64,000 nucleotides of DNA from Deltaproteobacteria bacterium (GTDB lineage Bacteria; Desulfobacterota; Deferrimicrobia; Deferrimicrobiales; Deferrimicrobiaceae), in NCBI GenBank assembly GCA_021815305.1, contig JAKAHC010000006.1, forward strand, positions 62,001 through 126,000. Direction: 5' to 3'. The notes under the pieces are model-generated. The model searched no databases and was not told the DNA's origin. It was given only the letters and a program-made list of their open reading frames with translations. Each line of letters starts with the position of its first letter. Positions within the stretch are counted from its first letter, which is position 1. Both the position numbers and the translations under genes were made by a program. Of this stretch, positions 45,091 through 52,343 are shown one piece after another.

Positions 45091-45354
45091 ACTTCTGACG
45101 CGGAAGACATCCCTCATATCGTTCTGCGGCAAGCCGACGAATATCGAATCCACAGCTTTCTGCCAGCGCTTCTTATCCTCTCTCGCATACTGGTTATGAT
45201 CCGCCCCACTCTCCACTCCCCCACCTGGAAGTTCCGCACGCGGCTCGTTGAAGTCCCCATACAGAATACGCGGTAATGTGCTTGGTCCTGCCATCCGCCT
45301 GGCGACTGCCCTTAGGGTGTCGATTTTCTTCCACCCGATATTGGCACCAGGTGG
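45091..45354 (-). pseudogene. endonuclease/exonuclease/phosphatase family remnant
   Basis: In frame with the preceding CDF remnant runs 'IGWKKIDTLRAVARRM', 'RILYGDFNEPRAEL' and 'RWQKAVDSIFVGL', which match the DNase I-like EEP superfamily. 'GDFNEP' is the metal-binding GDFN motif. The N-terminal half and catalytic His region are absent, and no start codon exists. It appears joined to the CDF remnant by a deletion or recombination. Confidence 0.6.
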
Positions 45355-45497
45355 CACATGAACCGCGTCCGACAGCAAGGAGAGGGAGCCGAACAGAATC
45401 CCCCCCCCGAGATCTCAAGAACCAGCGTGACGGCGGACAGAAGGATTGCGAGGAGAAGCCCCCCCTCCGCATTCGTTCGTATCGTAGTCTCCGCCAC
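45355..45497 (-). pseudogene. cation diffusion facilitator N-terminal remnant with poly-G frameshift
   Basis: From ATG 45497 the frame reads 'LLLAILLSAVTLVLEISGG', the first helix of a CDF metal exporter. At a run of nine C (45400-45408; G on this strand) the frame breaks; one extra G would continue into 'ILFGSLSLLSDAVHV', the second helix with its metal-binding Asp/His. The remaining ~250 residues are missing. This is a broken Zn/Cd/Co exporter at the edge of the ars block. Confidence 0.6.
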
Positions 45498-45500
45498 GGT

Positions 45501-46258
45501 TCAACCTCCCGCCAGTTTCCAAGCCATCTGCGCAGCGATGACATACAGGATGATGCCGATCGTCTTCTTCACCTGGCCGGCGGCAAGCTTCTTCTGCATC
45601 AGCCATGCCCCGAGAAGAGATCCCGCGATGGATCCGGCGGCCGTCCAGGCCAGCAGGTGGCCATCCATGCCCCCGATGGATGCCTTCCCCAGAAACCCGC
45701 TCAGCGAAGAGAAGATCACGATGAATGCGGTAGTGGCGGACGCTTTCTTGGGATCGAACCCGAGTCCTACCAGCGCCGGAACGATGATATTGCCGCCTCC
45801 GACCCCGAGGAGACCGCCGACATAGCCCGCGGCGCCACCGACGGCCGCGCCGTACCCCGCGGCCCTCCCGGCGGCGATCCGGGCCTCATGGGGTTTCGCC
45901 CGATAGAACAACATCATGGAGGCAGCGAACAGCAGGAACCCCACGAAGAGCCCCTTGAGCAGAGGCACCGGCAGGTAGGCGCTGGACCAGGCCCCCAACG
46001 GGGACAGGACCGTGGCTACGATCAGTATGGGCACCGCCGCACGGAAGTCGACCATCCCCGCCGGGACGAACCGCAGGCAGGCGAAGAACATCGCCAGGGC
46101 GTTCAGGAGAAGGGCAGTGGCCATGGCGGTGTGCAAACCGATCCCCAGGGAGAGGAAGATCGGGATCAATATGAACGCGGCCCCAACCCCCGCGACCGTC
46201 AGTACCGTCGTGAACGCGAACGTGACCGTACCGGCGATCAGGTACACCGTTCCCGCAT
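45501..46258 (-). CDS. TSUP (TauE/SafE) family membrane protein
   Basis: A protein of 252 residues with about eight helices. The internal repeat motif 'VAGVGAAFILIPIFLSLG' and 'GLLGVGGGNIIVPALVGLG' marks the TSUP/DUF81 family of sulfite, sulfonate or organic anion permeases. The ATG at 46258 (MDAGTVYL) starts the first helix. It follows the FmdE-like gene by 12 bases and lies within the metal block; substrate unknown. Confidence 0.85.
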
Positions 46259-46270
46259 CCATGGCGATCG

Positions 46271-46873
46271 CTACTTTTGATACCCCGAGCAGGGGATGCA
46301 TACCAGCGCATCTCCCTGGATCCGGAGCTTGTCCGTGAAAACAAGCTCGCCGCACCTGGCGCACGGCTTCGCGTCGAAGAGTCCCTTTTTTTTCGGAAAC
46401 GGATAATCGACGACCGGGCCGATCGCCAGGAATTTCTCCTCCGGGAGTCCCGCGATTCTTTCCACGAGGGGATCCGTGATCTTCGGGTCGATGTCCTGGG
46501 GAGGAACGCCCGCCTTGCGCTGGCTCACGAACGGACCATCGAGCGCGGCCCGGAAAAATTCCGGTTTCAGGGAAACGCGCACCGCTTTCTGCCTCCGGAC
46601 GTCGATCAGGGTAAAGGCCATCTTGTGATAACTCAGTTTCTCGATGTTGGCCTTTCCGTAAGTGCACCCGGTGGCCACCATGATGCCGTCCAGGAAACAG
46701 CCCGCCGCGTGCCCTTCCCCCGTTTCGCTGACCGCATGGAGTTCCTTGTCCTGGGACCGCTCGACTCCAAGGACCCGCATGGCGGCCACCCCCGCCCGCA
46801 ATCCCATCGGCATGGCCGGGCATTTGTGCCCGTGAAACTTGAGCCCCGACGTCAACAGTTCCGCGTCAAACAT
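46271..46873 (-). CDS. FmdE-family protein with C-terminal zinc ribbon
   Basis: A protein of 200 residues. The FmdE domain (about 1-140) begins '[19 protein letters not shown]' and includes '[19 protein letters not shown]', with the Cys/His set that binds metal. The C-terminal zinc ribbon is 'PCARCGEL' and 'VCIPCSG'. In methanogens FmdE is linked to the molybdenum/tungsten formylmethanofuran dehydrogenase, but bacterial single copies have no known reaction. AAGGAGGACGTC precedes the ATG and a strong palindrome lies 20 bases upstream. Confidence 0.85.
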   Translation of the reverse strand: MFDAELLTSGLKFHGHKCPAMPMGLRAGVAAMRVLGVERSQDKELHAVSETGEGHAAGCFLDGIMVATGCTYGKANIEKLSYHKMAFTLIDVRRQKAVRVSLKPEFFRAALDGPFVSQRKAGVPPQDIDPKITDPLVERIAGLPEEKFLAIGPVVDYPFPKKKGLFDAKPCARCGELVFTDKLRIQGDALVCIPCSGYQK

Positions 46874-46892
46874 GACGTCCTCCTTGGTGATT

Positions 46893-46910
46893 TATTCTGA
46901 CATCAGAATA
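46893..46910. promoter_or_regulatory. inverted repeat upstream of the FmdE gene, likely CRP/FNR-type operator
   Basis: TATTCTGACATCAGAATA has two perfect 8-base arms around a CA spacer. It lies 20 bases ahead of the FmdE-like ATG and 62 bases after the end of the LexA-CRP fusion gene, its most likely binder. Its form resembles a short CRP/FNR dyad. Confidence 0.6.
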
Positions 46911-46971
46911 TATTTCCCGGCCCGGTGGCGCATTGATCGGACGCAAGAACCGGTCGATTTTAGGGGAGAAA

Positions 46972-47913
46972 TTACAGGCGGGCGGGGGAAGATGCGTTCC
47001 GCAAGGATTGCGGGTCGAGCACTTGGAACCGGCCCCGCCCCAGGCGGCGGATCACCCCCGATTCCGCCAGCTCCGTGACGGCGCGGGAGAAGCTCTCCGG
47101 GGTGATCCCGAGGGCCCGGGCGAACTCCCCGGAAGGGACCGGGAGAGACACGATCGTCGTGGTTCCGCGGTCGCCCTCTTGCAGCAGGGCGGCCAGGGCG
47201 GCCGCCACGCGGGGAAGCGCTCCACGGGCCGAGAGGACCTCGATCCGGTCGAACGCTTCCCGAAGGCGGCGTCCCAGGAAGGAGAAGAGCGGCATCGCCA
47301 CTTCCGGAGCCTCGCGGATGGCCCTGAGAAACTCCCCCCTGGACATGGCCTTCGCGCGGACGTCGTCGACGGCCTCCGCCGTCGCGGGATAGGGCCTCCC
47401 ATCCAGGAACGGCAGGAACCCGAACAGTTCGCCCGGTCCGAACAGGTACAGTGCGGCGGTGGCGCCGCTTGGCAACGTCCGGTAGATCTTGACATTTCCG
47501 GATTCGATCGCCACGACCATGGAGGCCGGCTCCCCGGCGTGCCACAGAACCGTTCCGGCCGGGAACCGGTGCACCCGGAAATATCGTGCAAGCGCCTTGA
47601 AAGCTTCTTTCGCCTCCCCCGAGAAGGATGGGAGAGTTTGCAGAGGAGGACGAGCGGTACGATCACCTCGGCTCGCCGCTTCCCTCCCCGCATCGGTCAA
47701 GCGCAGTCCGCGGGCCAGGCGGGAAGGAACGAGCAACCCCTTGCGGGAAAGGGCTTGGACGTGGTCCCGGACCGTACCCGGCGCGCGCCAGCCCAGGGCG
47801 GCGGCGATCTCCCGGTAGGTCGGCTGGGAACCCCCTTCCGATTCGCATTTCAGGAGATGGTCAAGGATCCTTCGCTGGGGTGGAGTCGGGTCGGAGGAAG
47901 GGTGCCGGACCAT
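46972..47913 (-). CDS. LexA-type HTH fused to CRP/FNR-type sensor regulator
   Basis: A protein of 313 residues. Residues 8-65 ('PTPPQRRILDHLLK', 'PTYREIAAALGWRAPGTVRD') match the LexA DNA-binding winged helix. Residues 105-215 form a cyclic-nucleotide-like beta barrel ('GTVLWHAGEPASMVVAIESG', 'GPGELFGFLPFLDGRPYPAT'). Residues 225-300 form the CRP HTH ('VPSGEFARALGITPESFSRA'). Two DNA-binding modules flank one sensor. There is no Arg-x-Ser cAMP site and few Cys, so the ligand is unknown. Probably controls the FmdE-TSUP genes. Confidence 0.82.
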   Translation of the reverse strand: MVRHPSSDPTPPQRRILDHLLKCESEGGSQPTYREIAAALGWRAPGTVRDHVQALSRKGLLVPSRLARGLRLTDAGREAASRGDRTARPPLQTLPSFSGEAKEAFKALARYFRVHRFPAGTVLWHAGEPASMVVAIESGNVKIYRTLPSGATAALYLFGPGELFGFLPFLDGRPYPATAEAVDDVRAKAMSRGEFLRAIREAPEVAMPLFSFLGRRLREAFDRIEVLSARGALPRVAAALAALLQEGDRGTTTIVSLPVPSGEFARALGITPESFSRAVTELAESGVIRRLGRGRFQVLDPQSLRNASSPARL

Positions 47914-48030
47914 GGATCGAGGATACTCCCCACATTTGTATGGAGCAAGGGCGGGTCCGTAATCTCATCTCCGGATACGGGGTCTCCCTGATCTACCGCG
48001 ACGCCAGGGTGGACGGAGCAACCGCGTGGC

Positions 48031-48345
48031 TCATATTTGGCTCGCGGACCGGAGCGCATCTGCCAGCCACTCTTCCGGTGGCACCCCGACCGTCTTTCCC
48101 TGCACGGTATACGTCCTGCAACCGAAGAACGGTGGATCATCTTCCCGGCCCGGTTCGATGTCTCTCCCGTTCACGCGGATCGATGGCGATCCGAGGAAGC
48201 GTTGGGTGATGGCTGTTTCGACATCCTGAACGTCGATGGGAACGACCTGTGCCTCAATTCCCTCTCGGGTTAGGATGCGACGGACCATCTCATTCGCGGG
48301 AGCATGGTTCGGGCAACCGTCGAAATAGAGCAGTTCCACCTTCAT
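48031..48345 (-). CDS. thioredoxin-like small protein (same family as the ArsC fusion N-terminus)
   Basis: A 104-residue protein: 'ELLYFDGCPNHAPANEMVRR', then 'SPSIRVNGRDIEPG' and 'GCRTYTVQGKTVGVPPEEWL'. A single N-terminal Cys (GCPN) replaces CxxC. The family often sits beside MerT or ArsC and may carry Hg(II)/As(III) or electrons. GGAAGGAGGGAAACG precedes the start, which overlaps the MerTP stop by four bases. Confidence 0.75.
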   Translation of the reverse strand: MKVELLYFDGCPNHAPANEMVRRILTREGIEAQVVPIDVQDVETAITQRFLGSPSIRVNGRDIEPGREDDPPFFGCRTYTVQGKTVGVPPEEWLADALRSASQI

Positions 48346-48968
48346 CGTTTCCCTCCTTCCTTTTTAATCATTGACGGGAATCCTGCCTTCGTTGTGGCAT
48401 CCACCAACCGCTCCACGGATATCCGAGTCGGATCGTAGGTGACCACGGCTTGCGGCGGGATCGATGTCACCAGCGCAACCTTGACCCCGTCGACCCGAGT
48501 CAGGCTCTTCTTCACCGTCACCGCGCAGGCGGCACACGTTATGTTCTGAACAGACAAGGTCACCTGCCGCGTGGCCGTTGATCCGCCGGTTTCTCCCGCG
48601 AACGCATAGGGGATGATGTAAGGCAGGAAAAGAAGCCCAAGAACGAAAACAGCGACGACCCAGAGAAGGATCCTGTTCCTCCTCCCGGTCTCAGGCCGGC
48701 CGGCATCCCCTGGGCAACACGGTTCTTTCTTCGGTTTCCGGTAAACCTTCAGAAAAGCCAGTCCGAGGAAAATCAGCGTGGCGGCGGTCCAGAATGGCCT
48801 GTATTTTTCCATCGCCGTCAGATTGCCGACCCATGCGCCACCGATCCCAAAAGCCAACAGGAGAAGCGGCCCCAAACAGCATACGGAGGCCCCCACCGCC
48901 GAGGCGACGGCTCCGATGAGTCCCCATCTGGGGCCAGTGTCGTTTCGCACTTCGCTATCGGTATTCAC
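48342..48968 (-). CDS. merT: MerTP: mercuric transport protein with fused HMA (MerP-like) domain
   Basis: A protein of 208 residues from a GTG. The N-terminal MerT-like part has 'VGASVCCLGPLLLLAFGIGG' with the vicinal Cys pair in helix 1 and a second pair 'PCCPG' in the loop. A third helix precedes a heavy-metal-associated domain 'LSVQNITCAACAVTVKKSL' (CxxC). It takes Hg(II) through the inner membrane. It overlaps merR by four bases. No mercuric reductase (MerA) lies in the window, so the route may differ or be incomplete. Confidence 0.87.
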   Translation of the reverse strand: MNTDSEVRNDTGPRWGLIGAVASAVGASVCCLGPLLLLAFGIGGAWVGNLTAMEKYRPFWTAATLIFLGLAFLKVYRKPKKEPCCPGDAGRPETGRRNRILLWVVAVFVLGLLFLPYIIPYAFAGETGGSTATRQVTLSVQNITCAACAVTVKKSLTRVDGVKVALVTSIPPQAVVTYDPTRISVERLVDATTKAGFPSMIKKEGGKR

Positions 48969-49423
48969 TTCCGGGCTCCTTTCCTATTCACGGCTGCCTT
49001 TATCGCTGCAGGAGGTGTCCGATTTCCCTCTTCGAGTGCTTCGATGATCGGGCATTCGCCTGTTGAACTTCGGCTCCCGCAGGCGGCGATGAGTTTGTCT
49101 AGGGCCCGCCTCATTCCCCTGAGTATTTCGATCCTATCCTCGATATCTGTGATCTTTGCTTCCGCATGCTTCCTGACCTGGTTGCAACTCCTGGCCGAAT
49201 CGACGCGCAGGGAGAGAAGTTCCCGGATCTCCCGAAGTGAGAACCCGAGCGCCTTGGAGCGCTGGATGAAGATGATTCTCTTTGTGGTATCCGGCGGGTA
49301 ACGTCGGAATCCGACCCCGGGACGCTCAGGCTGGGGGACCAGCCCCTCCCGTTCATAGAACCGGATGGTCTCTACTCCCACCCCGCATGCTCTGGCCACC
49401 TGTCCGATCGTAGGTGATGTCAT
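48965..49423 (-). CDS. merR: MerR family, mercury-type regulator
   Basis: A protein of 152 residues. The HTH 'TIGQVARACGVGVETIRFYE' and 'RYPPDTTKRIIFIQRSKALG' are of the MerR type. The three Hg-binding cysteines are in place: 'SARSCNQV', 'AACGSRSS' and 'GECPIIEAL'. The ATG at 49423 follows GAGGCGAGGACCGGGAG; the frame is open to 49585 with no homology. Transcribed with merTP in one direction, it should repress and, with Hg(II), activate that promoter. Confidence 0.88.
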   Translation of the reverse strand: MTSPTIGQVARACGVGVETIRFYEREGLVPQPERPGVGFRRYPPDTTKRIIFIQRSKALGFSLREIRELLSLRVDSARSCNQVRKHAEAKITDIEDRIEILRGMRRALDKLIAACGSRSSTGECPIIEALEEGNRTPPAAIKAAVNRKGARK

Positions 49424-49458
49424 CTCCCGGTCCTCGCCTCTTTCATAGGTAAGATGCA

Positions 49459-49482
49459 CCCCGTACCATACTACGGAGTCAA
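49459..49482 (-). promoter_or_regulatory. mer-type promoter with MerR dyad
   Basis: On the minus strand TTGACT (-35, 49477-49482) runs directly into CCGTAGTATGGTACGG, a CCGTA/TACGG dyad as in mer operators, where MerR binds within a 19-20 base spacer. The -10 is weak (around CATCTT). It faces merR-merTP. Confidence 0.6.
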
Positions 49483-49546
49483 GGGGTCGGGAAAATACCA
49501 GGAGATGCTTCGAACCATGGTTATATTTGGATTTTCGTTTCTCGCT

Positions 49547-49708
49547 GTTAACCAGCCTGCAAGTTTGACCCGGATCGGCGTCCAACCATGACCCATAGAG
49601 AAGCCGGGATATATTTATAGGTAACAGATGATTACGGTTCGAAAGGGTGGGTCAGTGTTGGACGTTGATAACGCCCGAAAACGGGTCATTTTTCAAAGCC
49701 GATCTACA
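49547..49708. repeat. 163-bp TG...CA repeat, copy 2 (right flank of the metal-resistance block)
   Basis: Starts TGTTAACC and ends GATCTACA like copy 1 at 35835-35997, same orientation, with differences mainly in the AT-rich middle. The internal GGGTCA/TGACCC pattern is the same. It ends where the reading frame of a truncated XRE gene begins, so its insertion may have broken that gene. Confidence 0.75.
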
Positions 49709-49945
49709 GTCTCAGGGTGGTTGAGTGGCAAGGCGCGGCCGGAGACCAAGAACCTGACCGCCCTCTGCCGTTATTTCGGCCTTCCCGCCGGCACGGACCT
49801 GGAAGCCGAGCCGCTTTTCCTGTCGCCGCTTCCCTTGGGGGAGTCTCAGCGGAAACGATGGCTCCACGAGCGGATCGACCAAATGGACGCCGCCGCCCTC
49901 CAGGACATTTTTTCACTATTGGCGAGTATGCTGGCGGAGCGCTGA
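49709..49945 (+). pseudogene. XRE-type regulator, 5'-truncated by the repeat
   Basis: Frame reading 'VSGWLSGKARPETKNLTALCR' (quoted in part) then 'YFGLPAGTDLEAEPLFL' and a helical end 'QMDAAALQDIFSLLASML'. The first part equals HTH helices 3-5 of a Cro/CI domain; helices 1-2 are missing and replaced by repeat DNA. A start inside the repeat (49628) could still give a 105-residue product, but the DNA-binding domain would be incomplete. Confidence 0.55.
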
Positions 49946-49978
49946 GGACAGCGCCACTTTATTTGAGAGAATGGATTT

Positions 49979-50938
49979 TCAGCGCTGTAGTGGCTCGATG
50001 AAAATAGACCAATAGTATCCCGCGGCCTCCTCCGGGGTCTTCTGTTCCTTCCCAGCGCTTGAGTGAAACGCCATCCCCATTGGTTTCAGGAAGAGAGCGT
50101 AGCCGTCGTCGGTTACGGACAAGGATTCGTTGTAGCTGTTGTCCCCGAGGTCGGAAGACGAATACAGGATGCCGTCCATCAGGGAAGTACGCCCCCCAAA
50201 CCAAATCCGGCAGCGCGCCCTTTCTTTCCCCTGCACGTACACTTTTGCCGAGAAATGATTGGCGTCGATCCTCCGGAAATTCGTCTCGACTCCAGGATTC
50301 GCCGTTTTCACGTCGGATAGCGACTCCTTGAAATGGTCCGCGATGGATTCGAATGCGTCCTCGATGAACCGGTCCTTCTCGAAGTCGGAGAAGGATTTCT
50401 TCAGGCGGAGACCTCCCGAAGGTGCCACGGAAGTTGGTCCCGGTTGAACCATTCCGGATCCAGCCGGCTGTTTCGTGGCTTCCGTCGCCTCGGCAGTCCC
50501 ACCGAGTTCCGCCACGACATCTCGGATTGCCTTTGCGACCTCATGGAACCCTTCGTCCCGATCCGCGAATTTCGTGATCGGCTGGCCGTCCCGCGGGACA
50601 GCTTTAAGATCTCCGAAGGGTGCACCATGCCAGTCGCAAACACGAAGAATCACGGGAATAACCCGCGCCGAACCCTCACGGTGCCTTTCCATCGCTCGGG
50701 CCAGTTCCCGATCGTAACAATAATCCGAAGCCAAGAAGTCGGGGCTGACCAACAGGAGGAAGACGTCGGCGGCCTCCAGGTTCTCGCTGATCTCCTTGTG
50801 GATGTCCTTGCCGGCGCCGATCCGCCGATCATGCCAGACGCGGATGATCCCTTGACGTTTGAGCAGTGCGAGGTGAACCTCCAACCTCTCCCGGAATTCG
50901 TCGTCTTTGTGCGAATAGGAAATGAAGATGTCGAGCAT
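49979..50938 (-). CDS. TIR-domain protein, putative NAD-cleaving defence effector
   Basis: A protein of 319 residues. The TIR domain (1-135) has 'DIFISYSHKDDEFRERL', 'LLLVSPDFLASDYCYDRELA' with the Glu that is catalytic in TIR NADases, and a final 'VIPVILRVCDW'. The C-terminal domain (about 185-319), with 'FSDFEKDRFIEDAFESIA' and 'GRTSLMDGILYSSSDL', is unfamiliar and may sense the trigger. Start at 50938 follows GAGGATGTCTC. It is 32 bases behind a membrane protein gene and last in a possible five-gene operon with the SIR2 genes. Confidence 0.82.
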   Translation of the reverse strand: MLDIFISYSHKDDEFRERLEVHLALLKRQGIIRVWHDRRIGAGKDIHKEISENLEAADVFLLLVSPDFLASDYCYDRELARAMERHREGSARVIPVILRVCDWHGAPFGDLKAVPRDGQPITKFADRDEGFHEVAKAIRDVVAELGGTAEATEATKQPAGSGMVQPGPTSVAPSGGLRLKKSFSDFEKDRFIEDAFESIADHFKESLSDVKTANPGVETNFRRIDANHFSAKVYVQGKERARCRIWFGGRTSLMDGILYSSSDLGDNSYNESLSVTDDGYALFLKPMGMAFHSSAGKEQKTPEEAAGYYWSIFIEPLQR

Positions 50939-50970
50939 GAGACATCCTCTATTAGGCGCTGTCGGGCTCA

Positions 50971-51624
50971 TCATCTTGATTGCCCGGAAGAGGGTATCGC
51001 AGCACCTGCAGCGGTTGCATTCTTATATTCTGGATCTAACGTATTGAAAACCATTCCACCTTCGCATACTTTCGTTCTTATGATGTCGCCATCACGCAAG
51101 ACGCGGAGATCTTGTGATTTTAGCTCAATTTTGGACTTTTCTACCATGGATGCAATGGGCTTCGTTAATGTTTTTTTACTCGCATCCCAACCTATCCCAT
51201 AGGTGTATTTAATATTGAACTTTCCCTCAGGCAAATTCTTTAGGGTGTATTCCTTCCCTGACGGGATATAGATAAGCCTTTCATTATTGGCATCACTCAA
51301 TATCTTAATTATCAGGTCGTATTCTGTCTTGTTTTGAAGGCTATACGTACAAGTCCCGCCGAGTAGGTCGTTCTTAATCTCTTCTGGGACTTTAGGTGTT
51401 GTGTCTGTCGGAACGGCAAGCTTCTCGGCCTTTGGCGATTTATTCTTCGGGAGGTTAACCCGCTTCCTGATGGTTTTATCGTAATCTTGGATCTTCGCTT
51501 GAATGTTATCGGAATGAATGTCCGGCGTCCTTTTCCCCATCGTGTACTGATGTATCTGTATGCTTGACCATATCAGGCCCGCGAGTGCCGACAAAAAGAC
51601 GACGATCTTCGGTAAGTATTTCAA
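50971..51624 (-). CDS. membrane-anchored protein of unknown function
   Basis: A protein of 217 residues I do not recognise. One membrane helix (about 5-24), then a lysine-rich linker and an extracytoplasmic region with a beta-rich segment ('TCTYSLQNKTEYDLIIKILS', 'SGKEYTLKNLPEGKFNIKY'), possibly a PEGA/carboxypeptidase-regulatory-like fold. GC content is far lower than the host genes. It overlaps the lipoprotein stop by four bases and precedes the TIR gene. Confidence 0.65.
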   Translation of the reverse strand: MKYLPKIVVFLSALAGLIWSSIQIHQYTMGKRTPDIHSDNIQAKIQDYDKTIRKRVNLPKNKSPKAEKLAVPTDTTPKVPEEIKNDLLGGTCTYSLQNKTEYDLIIKILSDANNERLIYIPSGKEYTLKNLPEGKFNIKYTYGIGWDASKKTLTKPIASMVEKSKIELKSQDLRVLRDGDIIRTKVCEGGMVFNTLDPEYKNATAAGAAIPSSGQSR

Positions 51625-52298
51625 TCGGCTCTATAACCTTCATATAGTATTTCTCTTACTGCAATAAGTGCACGGCCGTTATCTACTACATGGTACAATG
51701 CGATCTCTTTTGAAATTGACTTATCTTTGGCAATGAATGTTACGGAGATTCCGTTCCCATGATGTCGACCTGCTTGCATTATTATGTCTGGAGTTGTCTC
51801 GCGCCTTGTCTTAAGTACAATATCACCAAAATAATCTATCGCCTTTATTGCCTCCGATGCCTCATATGTTTTTAGGTTTCTCGTGGAATCCATAAGTTTG
51901 TTGTCAACGAAACTGATCATACCAAGTTCAATTTGATCGCTAATCTTATTTCGCGCCACTAAGTAGTCCTCTACGGTGAGCTTAGTAACAGATCCACCTG
52001 TGTTATGAGATGGTATACTATACTCTCTAATCTTTGTCAGCCTTATGCCAGAATATAGCTGTGCCAGAACGTCTTGTTTCCGAATCCCTACATATAGATG
52101 AAGGTCATCGTACGACACGGCAAAAAGAAATTTATCTTGGTATTGCCTTGCTTTGTCTCTCTCGGATTTCTCCGCTATTTCCTTATTTAGGTCATCCGCT
52201 ATCCGACTAAACGCTGTTCCACATGCTTGAAGAGAGAGAATTGAAAACAGAATTAGCAATACTATCTGAAAATTTTGGATGGAAACACGCAACCACAT
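51621..52298 (-). CDS. lipoprotein of unknown function
   Basis: A protein of 225 residues from ATG 52298. A hydrophobic leader ends in the lipobox 'LSLQAC', giving a lipid-anchored Cys. The mature part is unrecognised, with 'FLFAVSYDDLHLYVGIRKQD' and 'IIMQAGRHHGNGISVTFIAK'. Low GC, like the next gene. It lies 45 bases after the large SIR2-associated gene and is coupled to the membrane protein gene. Confidence 0.65.
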   Translation of the reverse strand: MWLRVSIQNFQIVLLILFSILSLQACGTAFSRIADDLNKEIAEKSERDKARQYQDKFLFAVSYDDLHLYVGIRKQDVLAQLYSGIRLTKIREYSIPSHNTGGSVTKLTVEDYLVARNKISDQIELGMISFVDNKLMDSTRNLKTYEASEAIKAIDYFGDIVLKTRRETTPDIIMQAGRHHGNGISVTFIAKDKSISKEIALYHVVDNGRALIAVREILYEGYRAD

Positions 52299-52343
52299 GT
52301 TGTTAACACCTTCGGTTGGCGGCCTGACCATCTTCACTCCTCT

